This document shows, in pieces, positions 37,341 to 48,980 of a DNA stretch of 64,000 bases (within the stretch, counting starts at the first letter, position 1; each line of letters opens with the position of its first letter). The DNA is from Agelaius tricolor (taxonomy: Eukaryota; Chordata; Aves; Passeriformes; Icteridae), in contig JALJCS010000001.1 in assembly GCA_023055355.1 (NCBI GenBank), positions 72,085,381 to 72,149,380 on the forward strand. The letters are read 5' to 3'. Below the pieces are notes generated by a model. It was not told the DNA's origin. It did no database searches and saw nothing but the letters and a program-made list of their open reading frames with translations. A program made the position numbers and the translations under genes.

Positions 37341-38776
37341 AGGTGTCAAGAGCTGGGCTTTGGCACAATTTTGTTCATCAGTACAGAAGTGCTCAGTGAA
37401 GTCCAGAGGTCGAACACAAAGACTAAGCAGCTGCCCAAGCCTGGGAGGTCACTGCTGCTCCTCAGGGCTCAGAGCATGTGGGGCATCACATCACAGGTCT
37501 GTGGCAGCACAACAGACAAAGGACCCAGTGATGACCTGGAGATGTGTCAGGCCAAGCAAAGAGCTGAATTTGCTGCCTGTCCACAGCAAAGAAAGCTGGA
37601 AGAGCCCTGTGGGACTGTACCCAGACACAGGGCCGTGACACTTACTCAGCTCAGGGATGTTATCAGCTGTGTGTTATCTGAATGGACAGCCCTTTAGAAA
37701 CACTGAATGCTGAACTGCTCCACAGGCAAAGAACATGGCTGAAAAAATTTGCCTGGACTCGTCTGAACTGTCCCTGCACATGTTCCAGCCACATCTGTGG
37801 CAAAAATACTGATTGTGTACAGAGGTGCCTGCTCCAACAGCCCATCTGTGCTGCACCATCTGCCCTCATGGAGCAGGACACATCCCTTCCACTTGTCAGA
37901 GCTCCATGGAGAGCAGCTCTCAGCCTCCTCCAAGGATGAAGGGATTGAACTCAGCCAACCCAAGCTGAACACTCTTATCAAACCAATTTTATCAAACCAC
38001 TTTGTTAGCACAGCATAGAGCTGCCACTGCCCAGAAACAGGAAGGAAATGCATTACCACATCTTTCCCTAATGTCCTCTTGTCCTGTTAAACACAAGGAA
38101 CACAAAGGTTGTGTTAGAGAGTTCAGCAGGCTCGTGTGATTGCAAAAGGATTTCATACTGGACATCTCATCCATCAAGGACACCAGCAGGGTTTAAGGGA
38201 AAGATGGTGGGATAAAATCGTCTCCTGGGTCAAATTTACCTCATAAATATTGCTCCTTTTCATGCCAAAGGGAAGTCTTTGACTTTTAATCTTTCCATAT
38301 CTCAGTTAAATGATGCAAATGACAGAGAACTAAAACAAATGATAGATGCACAGCTAAACCTCCCCCATGTTCTTGGGTTCCCAAGATTTCTCTTTTAAAT
38401 GCCACTACAACCCCTCTGTAAACTACAGTGGAACTTATTCTTAAGCCATGCTTGTATCAATCATTTGATTTAATGAGCAAAGATTGCTTCCCATTAGTGT
38501 TTTTTTCTTGTGATAGAGCAAACTGTAGAGATAAAAGATAACTTCCTATTCTCATACTCTCAGCCCACAAACATTTCCATCTAGACAAGGCTTCAGAGCC
38601 ACACTTGGACAAAATGAACCATGACTGCATTTTTCCAAAAATGTGATGTTATGGTCAGATATTGAAAATCCTCTTCCCCCTCAGTTTGACTGAGTTTAAA
38701 TAAAAGTCCATTTTCTGATGGAGCTCCCTCAGGCCAACACTTTGAGCTCTTGAAAGAAGAATGCCCTGCCTAAAGA

Positions 38777-39012
38777 GGGTAGATTTAAATTGGACACTAG
38801 GAAGAAATCCTTAACTGCGAGGGTGATGAAGCTCTGGCACAGATTGCCCTGAGAAGTTTTTGATGCCCTGTCCTTGGAAGTGCTCAAGACCAGGCTGGAC
38901 AGGGTTTGGAGAACGTGGGACAGTGGAAGGTGTCCCTGCCTAGGGCAGGGGGTTGGAATGAGATGATCTTTAAAGTCCCTTCCAATACAAACCACTTTAT
39001 GATTCTATGATG
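38777..39012 (+). mobile_element. CR1 LINE, 3' end
   Basis: Plus-oriented: AGATTTAAATTGGACACTAG, AAGCTCTGGCACAGATTGCC, GGCTGGACAGGGTTTGGAGA and a clear tail AAACCACTTTATGATTCTAT. It is about 235 bp and has no usable ORF. Confidence 0.92.
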
Positions 39013-39919
39013 CAATGATGTTTTGATCTCTTACAGACATGTTTTGCATTTATTTATTTTCTTGTACTTCTATTGTTATTTATCAAGTGTTTTTCAGCAC
39101 AGAAGACCCTGTTTGTACTCTCAATAAAAAATTTAAAAAAAAAACAAAAGAGAGGAAACAGTTCCTAGAGAAATAAGTCCCAGTCAGCACTGAGCATGTT
39201 GAGCCGACATAGAGCTCTAGCAAGGTGATTACCCACAGACACAACAAACTGCATCCTCCCACTTCCAAAACAGGCAGAGATTACAAGAACTGCAGCTCTC
39301 CTGAGACAGAAGCCTTCCACCCAAGCTAAATACAGGTACAGCTTACCATGGCTGTGCTCCCAGGCCTGGCTCCAACTCTTGAGAGCACAAACTCCTCTTA
39401 GAATAAATTATTAATGAAAGTCTTGCAAAGACACCTTGATAAAAAGCTCAATAGGATGTCTTATGCTGGCTTCTGCTACTGTTGGCACATGAACACAGAT
39501 GGACATAAGCCACCATGAAAAATGGAATGTCAGGAGAGGGATTAAAAGCTGGCTGTGGCATTAGTCCTGACCCAGCCTTCTTCTCTGTTCTGTTCTCCAG
39601 CATTAGCACTAGTGGGAGCAAAGAGCTGTAAAAATACTGCTGATAAATGTGAGCCTTAATCAAACTAAGCACTTTAAATTATTTAATTAGGAAAAATTTT
39701 ATTTTTACAAATATAGGGAAAATTCAAAATAGTTGAGCCCTTCTACATCCATAGGGTAGAAGTGACCACTGTGGCATTTGAACAGAGTTTGCTGAGGTTT
39801 CTGATTGCCAGTGATGCCCAGAAGATTTTTGCCTTTTCTTTTCTACACCTTTTATATAACTTCTATGTATCCTCAGTATTCTTAGCATGCATACTTGTAG
39901 TTCCTTAAGTCTGATAGTC

Positions 39920-40315
39920 AACTTAGCATAGCCCTAGTATTTGGTGAGGCCAGGAGCCCAAACATCCTAAAGGCCTTGTAGTAGGAGGCCAGAAAACCCT
40001 ATGCTGCCTTGGGAAACCAAAGTGCTCTCTAGAACATATCCTGTAAACGAGAGATTTGGCTCATCCAGGGGGAATTCCTCAGATGGGGGAATATCACACC
40101 ATTCCTCCAGGCCTCCCATTGGGGCATCCTTGTTAGATATGCTAATTTGCAGGGTCTATAAATTGTATACACAAGCTATTGTGTGTGTGCATTGCAGCAC
40201 ATCTCACCGGGCAAAGTGGTGCACCATAAGGATCCTTGTTAAAACACTGAGGTAAAAACCCCTTATCCTTTACCCCCTTATCCCTTACCTGTGTCTGGCT
40301 CTCAATTTTCTAAGA
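39920..40315 (+). mobile_element. Endogenous retrovirus solo LTR (probable)
   Basis: The segment has an LTR-like promoter order on the plus strand: an octamer-related ATGCTAATTTGCA at 40140-40151, a TATA box (TCTATAAA, 40155-40162), then a short transcribed part with duplicated CCCCTTATCC-type units at 40259-40290, ending near GTGTCTGGCTCTCA. No gag, pol or env remnant flanks it. The exact ends and target-site duplication could not be fixed, so the borders are approximate. Confidence 0.55.
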
Positions 40316-41979
40316 CCAGGAAAAGGCATCACCAGGCCAGAGTGAGCCAGGCTGCATCCTGGCCTCTTGGGAGGAATGTTTGGATACAGGAATTGCTCTT
40401 TTCCCCAGGACACAACCAGTCAGGCATCAACAGATTGGGATTCAAGCACTACAGAGATGTCAGTCAAAAATATGCCAAAAAGGCAAAAGATTATGTTTGA
40501 GTGATGAATTAAGTGAAATGAATGTGCTACCCTTGTTTCAGCAGTCAGCAGGAAAAATCACAATTACCAACAACTCCAAGGGAAGACTTGTTGGCTGTCA
40601 TGGTTTGAATACCAAACACATAATGAATGTCCCCTCTCCCCTGGGATGGCATGGCTCTTGTAGCCAGACATGGTCCTTCCAAAGCAAGCTTGTGACAGGG
40701 AGGTGATGTGTGAAGCTGACATGGCTGAGACTGTGTGATTTCTGCTGACAACCAGTGCATATCCACCCCAGGCTACAGGGCTGTCAGCTCCACAGCCTTC
40801 ACTAGTCCCCATTTGTAAATCAAATGCTGAATGTTATAAACTGTTAGAGACTGGTCCTCTGTGGCTGCCTGCAACAGACTCAGAGAGTGTAGCAAAGAAT
40901 ACAAGCCAGTGACCCAAAAAAACTCAAGTAAATTTGATTTGCATATTAAATTAGAAGATTCATTCCAGTGCCATAGATGCACTACCACCAAATCTGACTG
41001 AATGTATCCTCTGTCAAGAAGAAAACATTTCCTTTTAAAGTCTTCAGACAGCCTTGGACCATAGCTGAAAATTACTAACTGTTTCTCCTCAAAAATGAAC
41101 CCAACCAAAACATCTCCCAAATACATGGTACATTGAATCTACAGGCATGTTCCCCCCAGGGACCAGGTCTTAGAGGTGCACTGGCTCACATCACAAGTGC
41201 TGTCAGCTCTCAGAGCAACCACAAAAGATGGGGTTAGAGCTGGTACCCCACCTGTCTGGGTGCTCCCAGCTGAGAGTCTGGATACCTGGCCAAAGCCTTT
41301 GGAACACAGCACAGAGCTTTGTCATGAGTTTAGAAGAAGGTTTAAACACTGGATTTCTGGTGTGAGTCAATGCTGCATCAGCACAGGCTTCAGCTGAGTG
41401 ACATGCTGTTCTGCCAGGATGGAACTCCAGCACATCATACAGAGCTCAGCTGCAGGGCCTTCCCAGCACTGAGCTCCCTGGTGTGCTGGCACTGCTGCTG
41501 TAGGTCCTCCTTGCAAACTAAGGAGGCCCAGGGCATTGGTCCAAGCACAGCAAATGATCATTTGTACTCTTTAAATGTTCAAACAGTGCTCAACAGCAAC
41601 TTGGCCCATGCCAGTGAGCACTCTCCCCAGTCACAGCTGGCCATAGACTGGATCATTGCCCTCGGGCAGTTGGGATACGTGTGACTGCCCTGTTTTGAAG
41701 GAAAAACATCTGGCTAGATGTAAGTCCTGCTGTGCCACGCACCCCTAGGACAAGAGAAGCTTTGCTACATTTTATTTCATAGGACAAGTGCAGTCCCTGT
41801 GCTCTGAGCAGTGCCCATCCATCACCATTCATTAACAGCTAACTCCAGGAGTTTTGGTAAGGAGTAAGACCCCCAGCACAGATGCTCATACCTTCCCATT
41901 TGCACAAGAGAGAGCACGCCACAGCCTGAGCTGATTTAAATTGTCCTGAGAAATCTGGCAGGGGCTCCAGTGCTGTAGA

Positions 41980-42300
41980 GTGAAGCCAGCTGGAACGTAA
42001 GGCTTTCCACTCCACACTTTGCACCCAGCCAAAAATCACATGTGGGTAGCGTCACCGAAAACCAAACACCTTCTCCTGTCCTGCCTCAAGTTCTGTGTGA
42101 AAACAAACGTTCGCCTTCACGGCTGGAAAACTCATATTTCAAGGTAGAGTTTTGTGCTTCAGGAAAAAACATCCCAAAGTGAAAGAGCAGCATTAGCTTT
42201 GGCACTGCTGAGGAGAAGTCCACGGAGAGTTCGACTGGCAAACAGTCAGAGGAGAGGCAGAGCAAATCCTGGCCCTCTGAACAGCACACCGCGTGGGTTT
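41980..42300. promoter_or_regulatory. Local CpG cluster (possible exon or promoter)
   Basis: About ten CpG dinucleotides fall within 320 bp, whereas surrounding kilobases have almost none. No CR1 or LTR similarity covers it. A minus-strand open frame (42289-42086) crosses it but has no recognisable domain. It could be an upstream untranslated exon or promoter of EVA1A, whose transcription would run leftwards from here, or an unrelated element. This is inference from base composition only. Confidence 0.3.
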
Positions 42301-42344
42301 GGGAAAGTCACTAGTTCAGCCTGAGGCAATTGCAAATTAGAGCT

Positions 42345-42540
42345 GAGTGTCACAGAGAAGCAGGGCTGGAAATGAGTTTGCTGGGCCATCTAGTCTACCC
42401 TTCTAGACCCGTAGCAGGATCCCATCTAGCTCGCTTTTAAATACCCTCAGTGATGTGTAGACCCAGTGACAACCATTCAGACTTTTTCAGAACATCTCTC
42501 TTTTCACCTCTATAACCTTTTTTTGAATATAGAGCTTGAA
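42345..42540 (-). mobile_element. Old CR1-like fragment
   Basis: Minus-oriented. AGGGCTGGAAATGAGTTTGC then CTGGGCCATCTAGTC on the plus strand resembles the older amniote CR1 tail 'GGGCTGGAAGGGACCT..CATCTAGTCCA'. It is strongly diverged, so the call is tentative. Confidence 0.45.
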
Positions 42541-42554
42541 TTCCTTTGCTACAT

Positions 42555-42790
42555 TTTATGCTCTTATACGGGGTGCAGATGTTCAGGGACATCACACCAT
42601 AACTAATATGATCCAGTGAAGCCAAATTTATTATTCCTAAAAAGACTATATTTATAATATGTCTCTACTGTCTACACATCTCTAGCTAATGATTGGCTAA
42701 TCCTAGCTGTTCATGCATCTAAATTAGAATGCTGATTGGATCATCCAATTTTTTCACGCGTCTTGCTGTGATTGTTTGGCCCACCCATGG
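42555..42790 (-). mobile_element. LTR-like segment (tentative)
   Basis: On the minus strand the order is: CCAAT-type motifs (about 42745 and 42700-42691, AGCCAATCA), a TATA-like TTATAAATA (about 42658-42650) and AATAAA (42632-42627). This is followed by a GGTGTGATGTCC...CATCTGCACCCCG stretch like the 3' part of avian ERV LTRs. No terminal repeats or duplication could be confirmed. It may be an old solo LTR. Confidence 0.4.
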
Positions 42791-44129
42791 CTCACTTTCC
42801 CAAGCTTGCTGACAAACTTGCTGGGTCCTGATGACTCTTCTTCTAGTATCTTTTTCAAGACCTCATTTCTGAATATGTCCATAATTCATTGTTTGTGAAG
42901 GTGTCTACTGTCCATTATTACAAGCAGGCTGGATTGTGCCTCGGCTGAATATGGCTATTGTCTTACAAAAACTCCTCAACCTGCAAAATGCCTTCAACGC
43001 CCTTAGCCTCCCATGCAAGGTGATCAATAGGCCATCTCCACATCTCTGCCACAGCCTTTAATGTGTCTGAAAACTCCTTACCTACTCTCTTCCCAGACTT
43101 CTAATTTTAGATTAAATAACTGCAAACTGGGATTCATTTTACAAATGTACCCAAAGGCAAAAACAAGACTGATGTTCTCCCTGGAACCACATAAACACAG
43201 TTTAAGGGGGTTTCTCCTCCAAAATGTTTATAATTGACAGAAAATCAAGGGAAGATGAAGGCAAAAAGGTCAAAGTCCATGATTCCTATTTTAAAGGTAG
43301 GAACTTGGTACAGAGAGACACGTGTTTAGTCTTTTTGAGAACTCCCATAGCTGCAAAGGAATTTACAGAGGGTTTAATATCTAACCAAATTATTGCATTT
43401 GAAAATGGGGTTATTTCTGCTTCTACTGAGCTGCTAGATAAACTATTTTGAATTACAACTTGAAGATGTGTATGAATGTTCGTGACAGATCTGGGAAACA
43501 CAAACCAGATCCTCCAAGAGCCCCTCCAAAGCCCTAATCTCAAAACCATTCTTCCTTGTGGGTGAAGCAGAGATGATTAATGGCATTTTTCAAAGCTCTC
43601 CAAAGACCATATTTTTTCTACAGGAGCTTGAGACAAAATGATCATTACTTGCCTGACACTTACATGCAAGGCAAACCCTAACAATGAATACAAGTTGAAA
43701 AGATTCTGCATATCAGATTTACTGGACATGCAAATTACCTTCAGGTAGAAATATTAATAATTGTCTGAATGGTAAAATTTGGAATTTTCCAAAAAGGCCT
43801 TCTGAGTTTGTACATGCATTACTTATTATGCAATTTCTTCACTGAGCAATCACCATTTGAATTTTTTTTTTTTTTTGGACGTTAGCACACACATAAATTC
43901 CCTGCTTGTTGTCATTTTATGCTTTAGCAACATTTTACATGCCCTGGACTGCCATGGTTTCAAATTCAAATAACTCACACAGGAGAAGCAAGTATAATTC
44001 CAGCATATCCACAGAATACCAGACTGTTTATGCAAATCTGGAGCAATATTAGAATTTATTAGACCCTGAATATATTGTAATAAATGTAAAGTTAATTCTA
44101 ATGAACAGCAACAAAATAGCAAACCAGTA

Positions 44130-44155
44130 ACAAAAACAAAACAAAACAAAAAACC
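44130..44155. repeat. (AAAAC)n tract
   Basis: A-rich pentamer-like repeat of CAAAA units. Confidence 0.8.
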
Positions 44156-44464
44156 AGGGAACAGAATGCTTCTAAATAAACATAAATACTACATAGTTGA
44201 TTTTGTGGTGGGGTAGGAAGTTGCATGTGAGGATGGAGTTAGACAAACAACTTGATGAAAAAATCTGGTCCTAAAAGAACCTCAGGGGAAGCAATAAATC
44301 TTGAATTGTTCAGATATGAAATATCCAAATAGAAAATCTGTTGCTGGTCATTAGCCACAGGGTGTGCTTGGGTTGATGACCTCAGCCTGCTCGTGCCCAC
44401 ACAACTGTGGCAGCAAACCATCAGGCAGCAGAGCAGGAGGAGAGTCAAATTCTGCCCAAAGGAT

Positions 44465-44654
44465 GGAGTTTTGCCTCACTGAAAGGGTGGTCAGGCACTG
44501 GAACAGGCTACCCATGGAGATGGCAAAATCATTCCTGGAAGTGTTAAAAAAGGTGTGCATATGGCACTCAGAGATATGGTTTAGTGGTGAACACAGTGGT
44601 GCTGGTTTAACAGATCTCAGGGGTCTTTCCCAACTTTAATGATTTTATGATTCT
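44465..44654 (+). mobile_element. CR1 LINE with ORF2 C-terminal remnant
   Basis: Plus-oriented. The frame reads FCLTERVVRHWNRLPMEMAK then SFLEVLK, a good match to the C-terminal end of CR1 ORF2. The 3' end is TTCCCAACTTTAATGATTTT then ATGATTCT. Confidence 0.92.
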
Positions 44655-44790
44655 TGCAGTCCTTTTGCTTTAACTTGAAAAAAAGATGAATGAAGACACA
44701 GAGATGAGTTTGTTGTGTTGGTGCCTTAAGATTTTAGCCTTTATATTTTTCAAATCCTGTGCTGCAATAGTGCATAACTGTAAACTTAAG

Positions 44791-45148
44791 TGTTAACTAC
44801 TGTCTTCCCACTTTGGTCAGACAAAGCAATTCCTCTGGGCCTGGAACCCAAGGACATCCTACAGCCTCAGGCTCCAAAAAGCATAAACAAAAGTGAATTG
44901 GGAGGAGCAAACTTGGGGAATATGACTTCATAACATGAAGCTGTAATTGGAGAATTAACCCCTGATATGCAAATAGACAAAATTTATATCTATCTGAAAA
45001 ACTCATGACCATCATCCGTATTGGGTGTAGCCCCTCTCAGAGGCGTCTGACTTCCCAAGGTGTATCTATTGAAGGCCTTTAATAAACACTCACTTTATTC
45101 TCTTAACTTTGTCCAGCCTCTGTTCTAGGTAGCCACTCCAAGGCATCA
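44791..45148 (+). mobile_element. Endogenous retrovirus solo LTR (probable, ERVL-like)
   Basis: A segment of about 358 bp starting TGTTAACTAC and ending GGCATCA, i.e. TG...CA borders. It contains an octamer ATGCAAAT in U3 (about 44966-44973), AATAAA in the 3' part (about 45082), and a U5-like end TTAACTTTGTCCAGCCTCTG typical of avian retroviral LTRs. There is no internal coding region on either side, so it is a solo LTR. A target-site duplication is not evident; the borders or the flanks may have decayed. Confidence 0.6.
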
Positions 45149-46304
45149 ATGTGATTCAAGACCTGAAAAAATGCTTAATGCTGGAAAATGAAAAGAGAAT
45201 GCTGTTTACTGTATCAGCATGGAGTCTGTGAAAGATCCCTTGATGTATGAAGAGAAGGAAACTGCCAGCTTCCAGTGAACATATCAGTCATAGCACAGTC
45301 CCCAAATTATGGAAACACTGCAGGTCTTAAACAGTCAGGATCACTAATCTTTACTATCACTGCCACAGGTGCCTTGTCCTTCTTATGGATTCTCCAGACA
45401 AGGTCTAAACCCCAAGATGGGATGTGTTTATTGTACTGAGATTAGTATAAAGGTACATGGATAAGATGTAATTCGATTTGTATGTATTAGATCATGTTGG
45501 ATGATCCCACAGTCTCTTCTGGCTTTTAAACTCCACAAATGAGCCCATGACCTTTATAAAGCACTGGATGTACTGGAGAAGATATTTAAATGTATGTGTA
45601 ATGAGTTTCCCATTATGCTAAAGCATGCATCTTCAACTCTGCTTCTAACATCACTTAACCTCATGTTTTTCCAAACATGAACTATAGTCCTGTACTTTCA
45701 GCTTCTGCATTACTATTGCTATTTTTGTGCACACACAGATCGTGTTTCCTGTGATCTCAGCACCATCAGACTACTTTCTTTTCTGCTAGAATTGTCTGGT
45801 CCCCTCCCAGCTCTTCCCCTCATTCTCATGTAGCCAACACTCTTTCTTCTCCTGCTCCCCTGAGCTTGTTCCACCCTACTGTCCCTAAAGAATTCCCCAA
45901 ATTAGACATCACCTCTTAAACTCTCAGTCTTGCTTTGGGCCAGTCCTCCAGGAACCATCTTTCTCCCAGTACACTTAGGGATGACCCCTCCTTAGCTTTT
46001 AATCCTCTCTCTTTTCCCACCCAGACCTCCCAGACAGACAATTTAGGGCATTTTGCACCAGTTGTGCTGTATCCATGTCCATGTGTAAAGTGGTAGCTGA
46101 ATATGACTGTAGGGTAAGAGTTCAAAGCTCTTTAATTGTGGTTCAAACAAAAACATTTAATTTAAAACCAAACTGGGCCAAAGCTAAAGGCTGAGGTTTT
46201 CACTATGCAGAGAGAAAGGCTATATAACCATCTCAGCATTTGTCCTGTTTCCCAACATCCTATATGCTGCCTGCTGCAAATCCCTGAGCGACCCAGTCTG
46301 CCCT

Positions 46305-46402
46305 GCAGCTGATCCAGCTTTGAGCAGGAGGTAGGACCAGAGCCCTTCAGGGCTCCCTCCCAACCTGAATTACCATATGGCAAGTGATCCTATGATCCTA
46401 TT
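46305..46402 (+). mobile_element. CR1 3' tail fragment
   Basis: Plus-oriented: GATCCAGCTTTGAGCAGGAG, GGCTCCCTCCCAACCTGAAT, then GATCCTATGATCCTAT. This is the terminal 100 bp of a CR1. Confidence 0.75.
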
Positions 46403-48182
46403 TCATTGCCTGTTTGTGATGGAATTTTGCCTGCAGCCACTTGCAAGAATCAGGGTTTATTTTACCTGGTTTGGCTCTGGGTTTGTTTCTGTTCCAACAC
46501 TGTGGATCACGTGCTTGGGGAATGAAAAATAAATTAGCAAAAAGGCAGGAAGGTCTACCTGACCAGGTATAGCATTTAAAGTAGGCAATGGACTCTTATG
46601 CATAGTTCTTTCTCCAAGATGAGCTAATAAAACCCTCTAACCTAAATAAATGCATTTTGCATGTGTTTATTTCATGTTGATACTCATTTCTCACATTCCT
46701 GACTCCTGAATGCTACTTAAAACCCTCCTGCACTTTCATCTGCCCCATGGAGACAATGTGTAAGTCAGTGTGTCTCACCCTGCCACCTCTGAAAGCTGTC
46801 CTGAGGCCCCTCAGACCCAGAGCCCTGTTTGTTCACTGCCCTGTCGTTTCCCTTCTTGCAGAGTGAATGGTTAATGGCAATCACATGTGAGAGGGGGTGT
46901 GTAATCTCCCCCCCAGCTCAGGCCTGCCTGGGATTTATCACCCTCCACTTCCTGGCACTCGAGGCAGCCCAACATCTGGTTGTGACTAGTGCCCCATTTT
47001 GGCCTCTTTCCTTTTCTGAGAGCACTGAGAACCAGCAACGAGAGAAGGGGCAAACCACCCCACACTGTGCTGGGACAGGGTTTGAGTCTTCCCAAAAGCA
47101 AGTGGGGAGCAACTTTCAGCAATGTGCAGCTACAAAACACGGTCTGTTTAATTCCTGTTTACAGCTTTATACGCCCAGACTCTGCTCGATGTCCTGCTGA
47201 CACTCAAGATGTGGTTTGCAAAGCACTCAGGAATGGCTTGTTAAGGAAAACTTATTTTTATCCTCTTCACCTTTAAAAATTTGAGGAGCTTCCCAGCCTG
47301 CTTTCACAGCATGCAGATGGCTTGGAAAATAACAACCTACATGGCAGAGGGTTAGATTAGAGTGCCCATTTTCACTGTCCAACTCAGATATCCTAATTAT
47401 CATGAAATCTAAATTCAAGATGATGATGAGCAATTCAGAGAATTGCCAGAGGCTTAGGGCTTGGCTCATAACATCGTTAACAGCAAAAAATAATCACTGA
47501 TTCTATGCTGGAAACCTGTAACAAGCAGACCTCATAATTGCCAATCAATCAGAAGTGTGAAAAAATCAACCCTTAATCAACATCATGGAGCTGGTAAATC
47601 TTGAGGGTGGGCCAGTTCCTGTTGGAGCTGCTAAGGACATTTCAGAAAGTTTTTTAATTGGCAATGATCAACATGAGGACTTAAGAGAGACCTGTCTGTG
47701 AACTTTCAGAAGTATCATCTGGAAAAAAAACAAATATCCCAATACATTTCCACCCTGCTCCATGATGTAATTACCATGGTAGTTCATATGCCTCATTAAA
47801 GGTGCTGGTGTGACAGAGCAGGTGCTGTTTCATAGGCCCATTTCAGGACCATTACTGCACAAAGCCAGAAGAAAAGCAGTTTCATCCCTAGTCTGGAGAC
47901 CTGAAATGGCCTCTCAAGGCAAGAACTGACAGACAATGCTGACAGCTCCAGTACAAGAAATGACAGCCTGGGAACAGCAGGCCAGTGACTGAGGGTACTT
48001 TTAACACACCTGAACTCCAAACAGAAACCACTCTTCTGATGAAATGTTTCCCACTGAGGTATCCTTTGTAGCTCAGGGAGAGTTATTCTCTGTTTCACGT
48101 TTTGACTTTGAATGCTTCCCCAGACCACCCTCCTGACCTGACAGAAACACTTCAGAACAACAAGCCTGAAATCCAAGCAACA

Positions 48183-48370
48183 GAACAAGAAGCAATGGGC
48201 AGAAACTGATGCCCAGGAAGTTCCACAGGGATATGAAGAATTTCTATCCAGTGCAGTGACCAAGCACTGGAACAGGTTGCTCCTGGCTTACTGGAGATAT
48301 TACAGACCCATCAGGACATGATGACCAACCCTCTGAGGTCCCTTCCAACTTGATCCTGTGATTCTATGAT
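48183..48370 (+). mobile_element. CR1 LINE, 3' end
   Basis: Plus-oriented: GAACAAGAAGCAATGGGCAG, CAAGCACTGGAACAGGTTGC, and a clean tail CCCTTCCAACTTGATCCTGT then GATTCTATGAT. It lies 78 bp before an oppositely oriented CR1. Confidence 0.9.
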
Positions 48371-48448
48371 ATCTACAAAAGAGAGTTGCAAAGAAATCTG
48401 GTGTATAAAACAAACTAAAAACCACTCAAGGTATGTTAACAGGAGTCC

Positions 48449-48980
48449 AATCATAGAATCATATAATGGTTTGGGTTGGAAGAGACCTTAAAGATCATCT
48501 AAATCCAACCCCCCTGACATGGGGGCTGAGGTCAGGTTGCTCAAAGCCCCATCTAACCTTACCTTGAACACTTCCAGTGATGGGGCATCCACATCTTCTC
48601 TGGACAACCAGGTCCAGTGTATCATCACCCTCATAAGAGATTTTTTTTTTCTTATACCTAACCCCATCTACCCTCTTTCAGCTTAAAACCATTTTCCCTT
48701 GTCCTGTCCATGGACCTTGGAAAAAACTCTTTCTCTGTTTTTAACACTGCAAGTCCACATTGCTGGCTTGCATCCAGTTTGCATCCCCACATCTTTCTCC
48801 ACAGGGCTGCTCTCAATCCCTTCACCCTCTCTCTAGTCATTAATGACACTGGAGATTACGCAGGTGTGGGACCTGGAACTTGGCCTTGCTGAAGTTCATG
48901 GAGACTGCCAAGGTCCCTTTGGGTGGCACCCCTTCCCTCAAGCTCCTCAGCTGCATTGCTCATCTTGGTATCATCCACTG
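48449..48980 (-). mobile_element. CR1 LINE, long 3' fragment
   Basis: Minus-oriented, about 530 bp. It starts AATCATAGAATCATATAATG then GGTTTGGGTTGGAAGAGACC. Further on it holds ACACTTCCAGTGATGGGGCA, CTCCACAGGGCTGCTCTCAA and GTGTGGGACCTGGAACTTGG then CCTTGCTGAAGTTCATG, which is the more 5' part of the same LINE. A minus-strand frame keeps DRTRENGFKLKEG from ORF2. A small gap around 48725-48780 looks decayed. Confidence 0.9.

Noticed and set aside
37149..37697. 182-codon plus-strand open frame
   Set aside because: Its first third is antisense CR1 sequence and the remainder shows no domain. It is likely chance.
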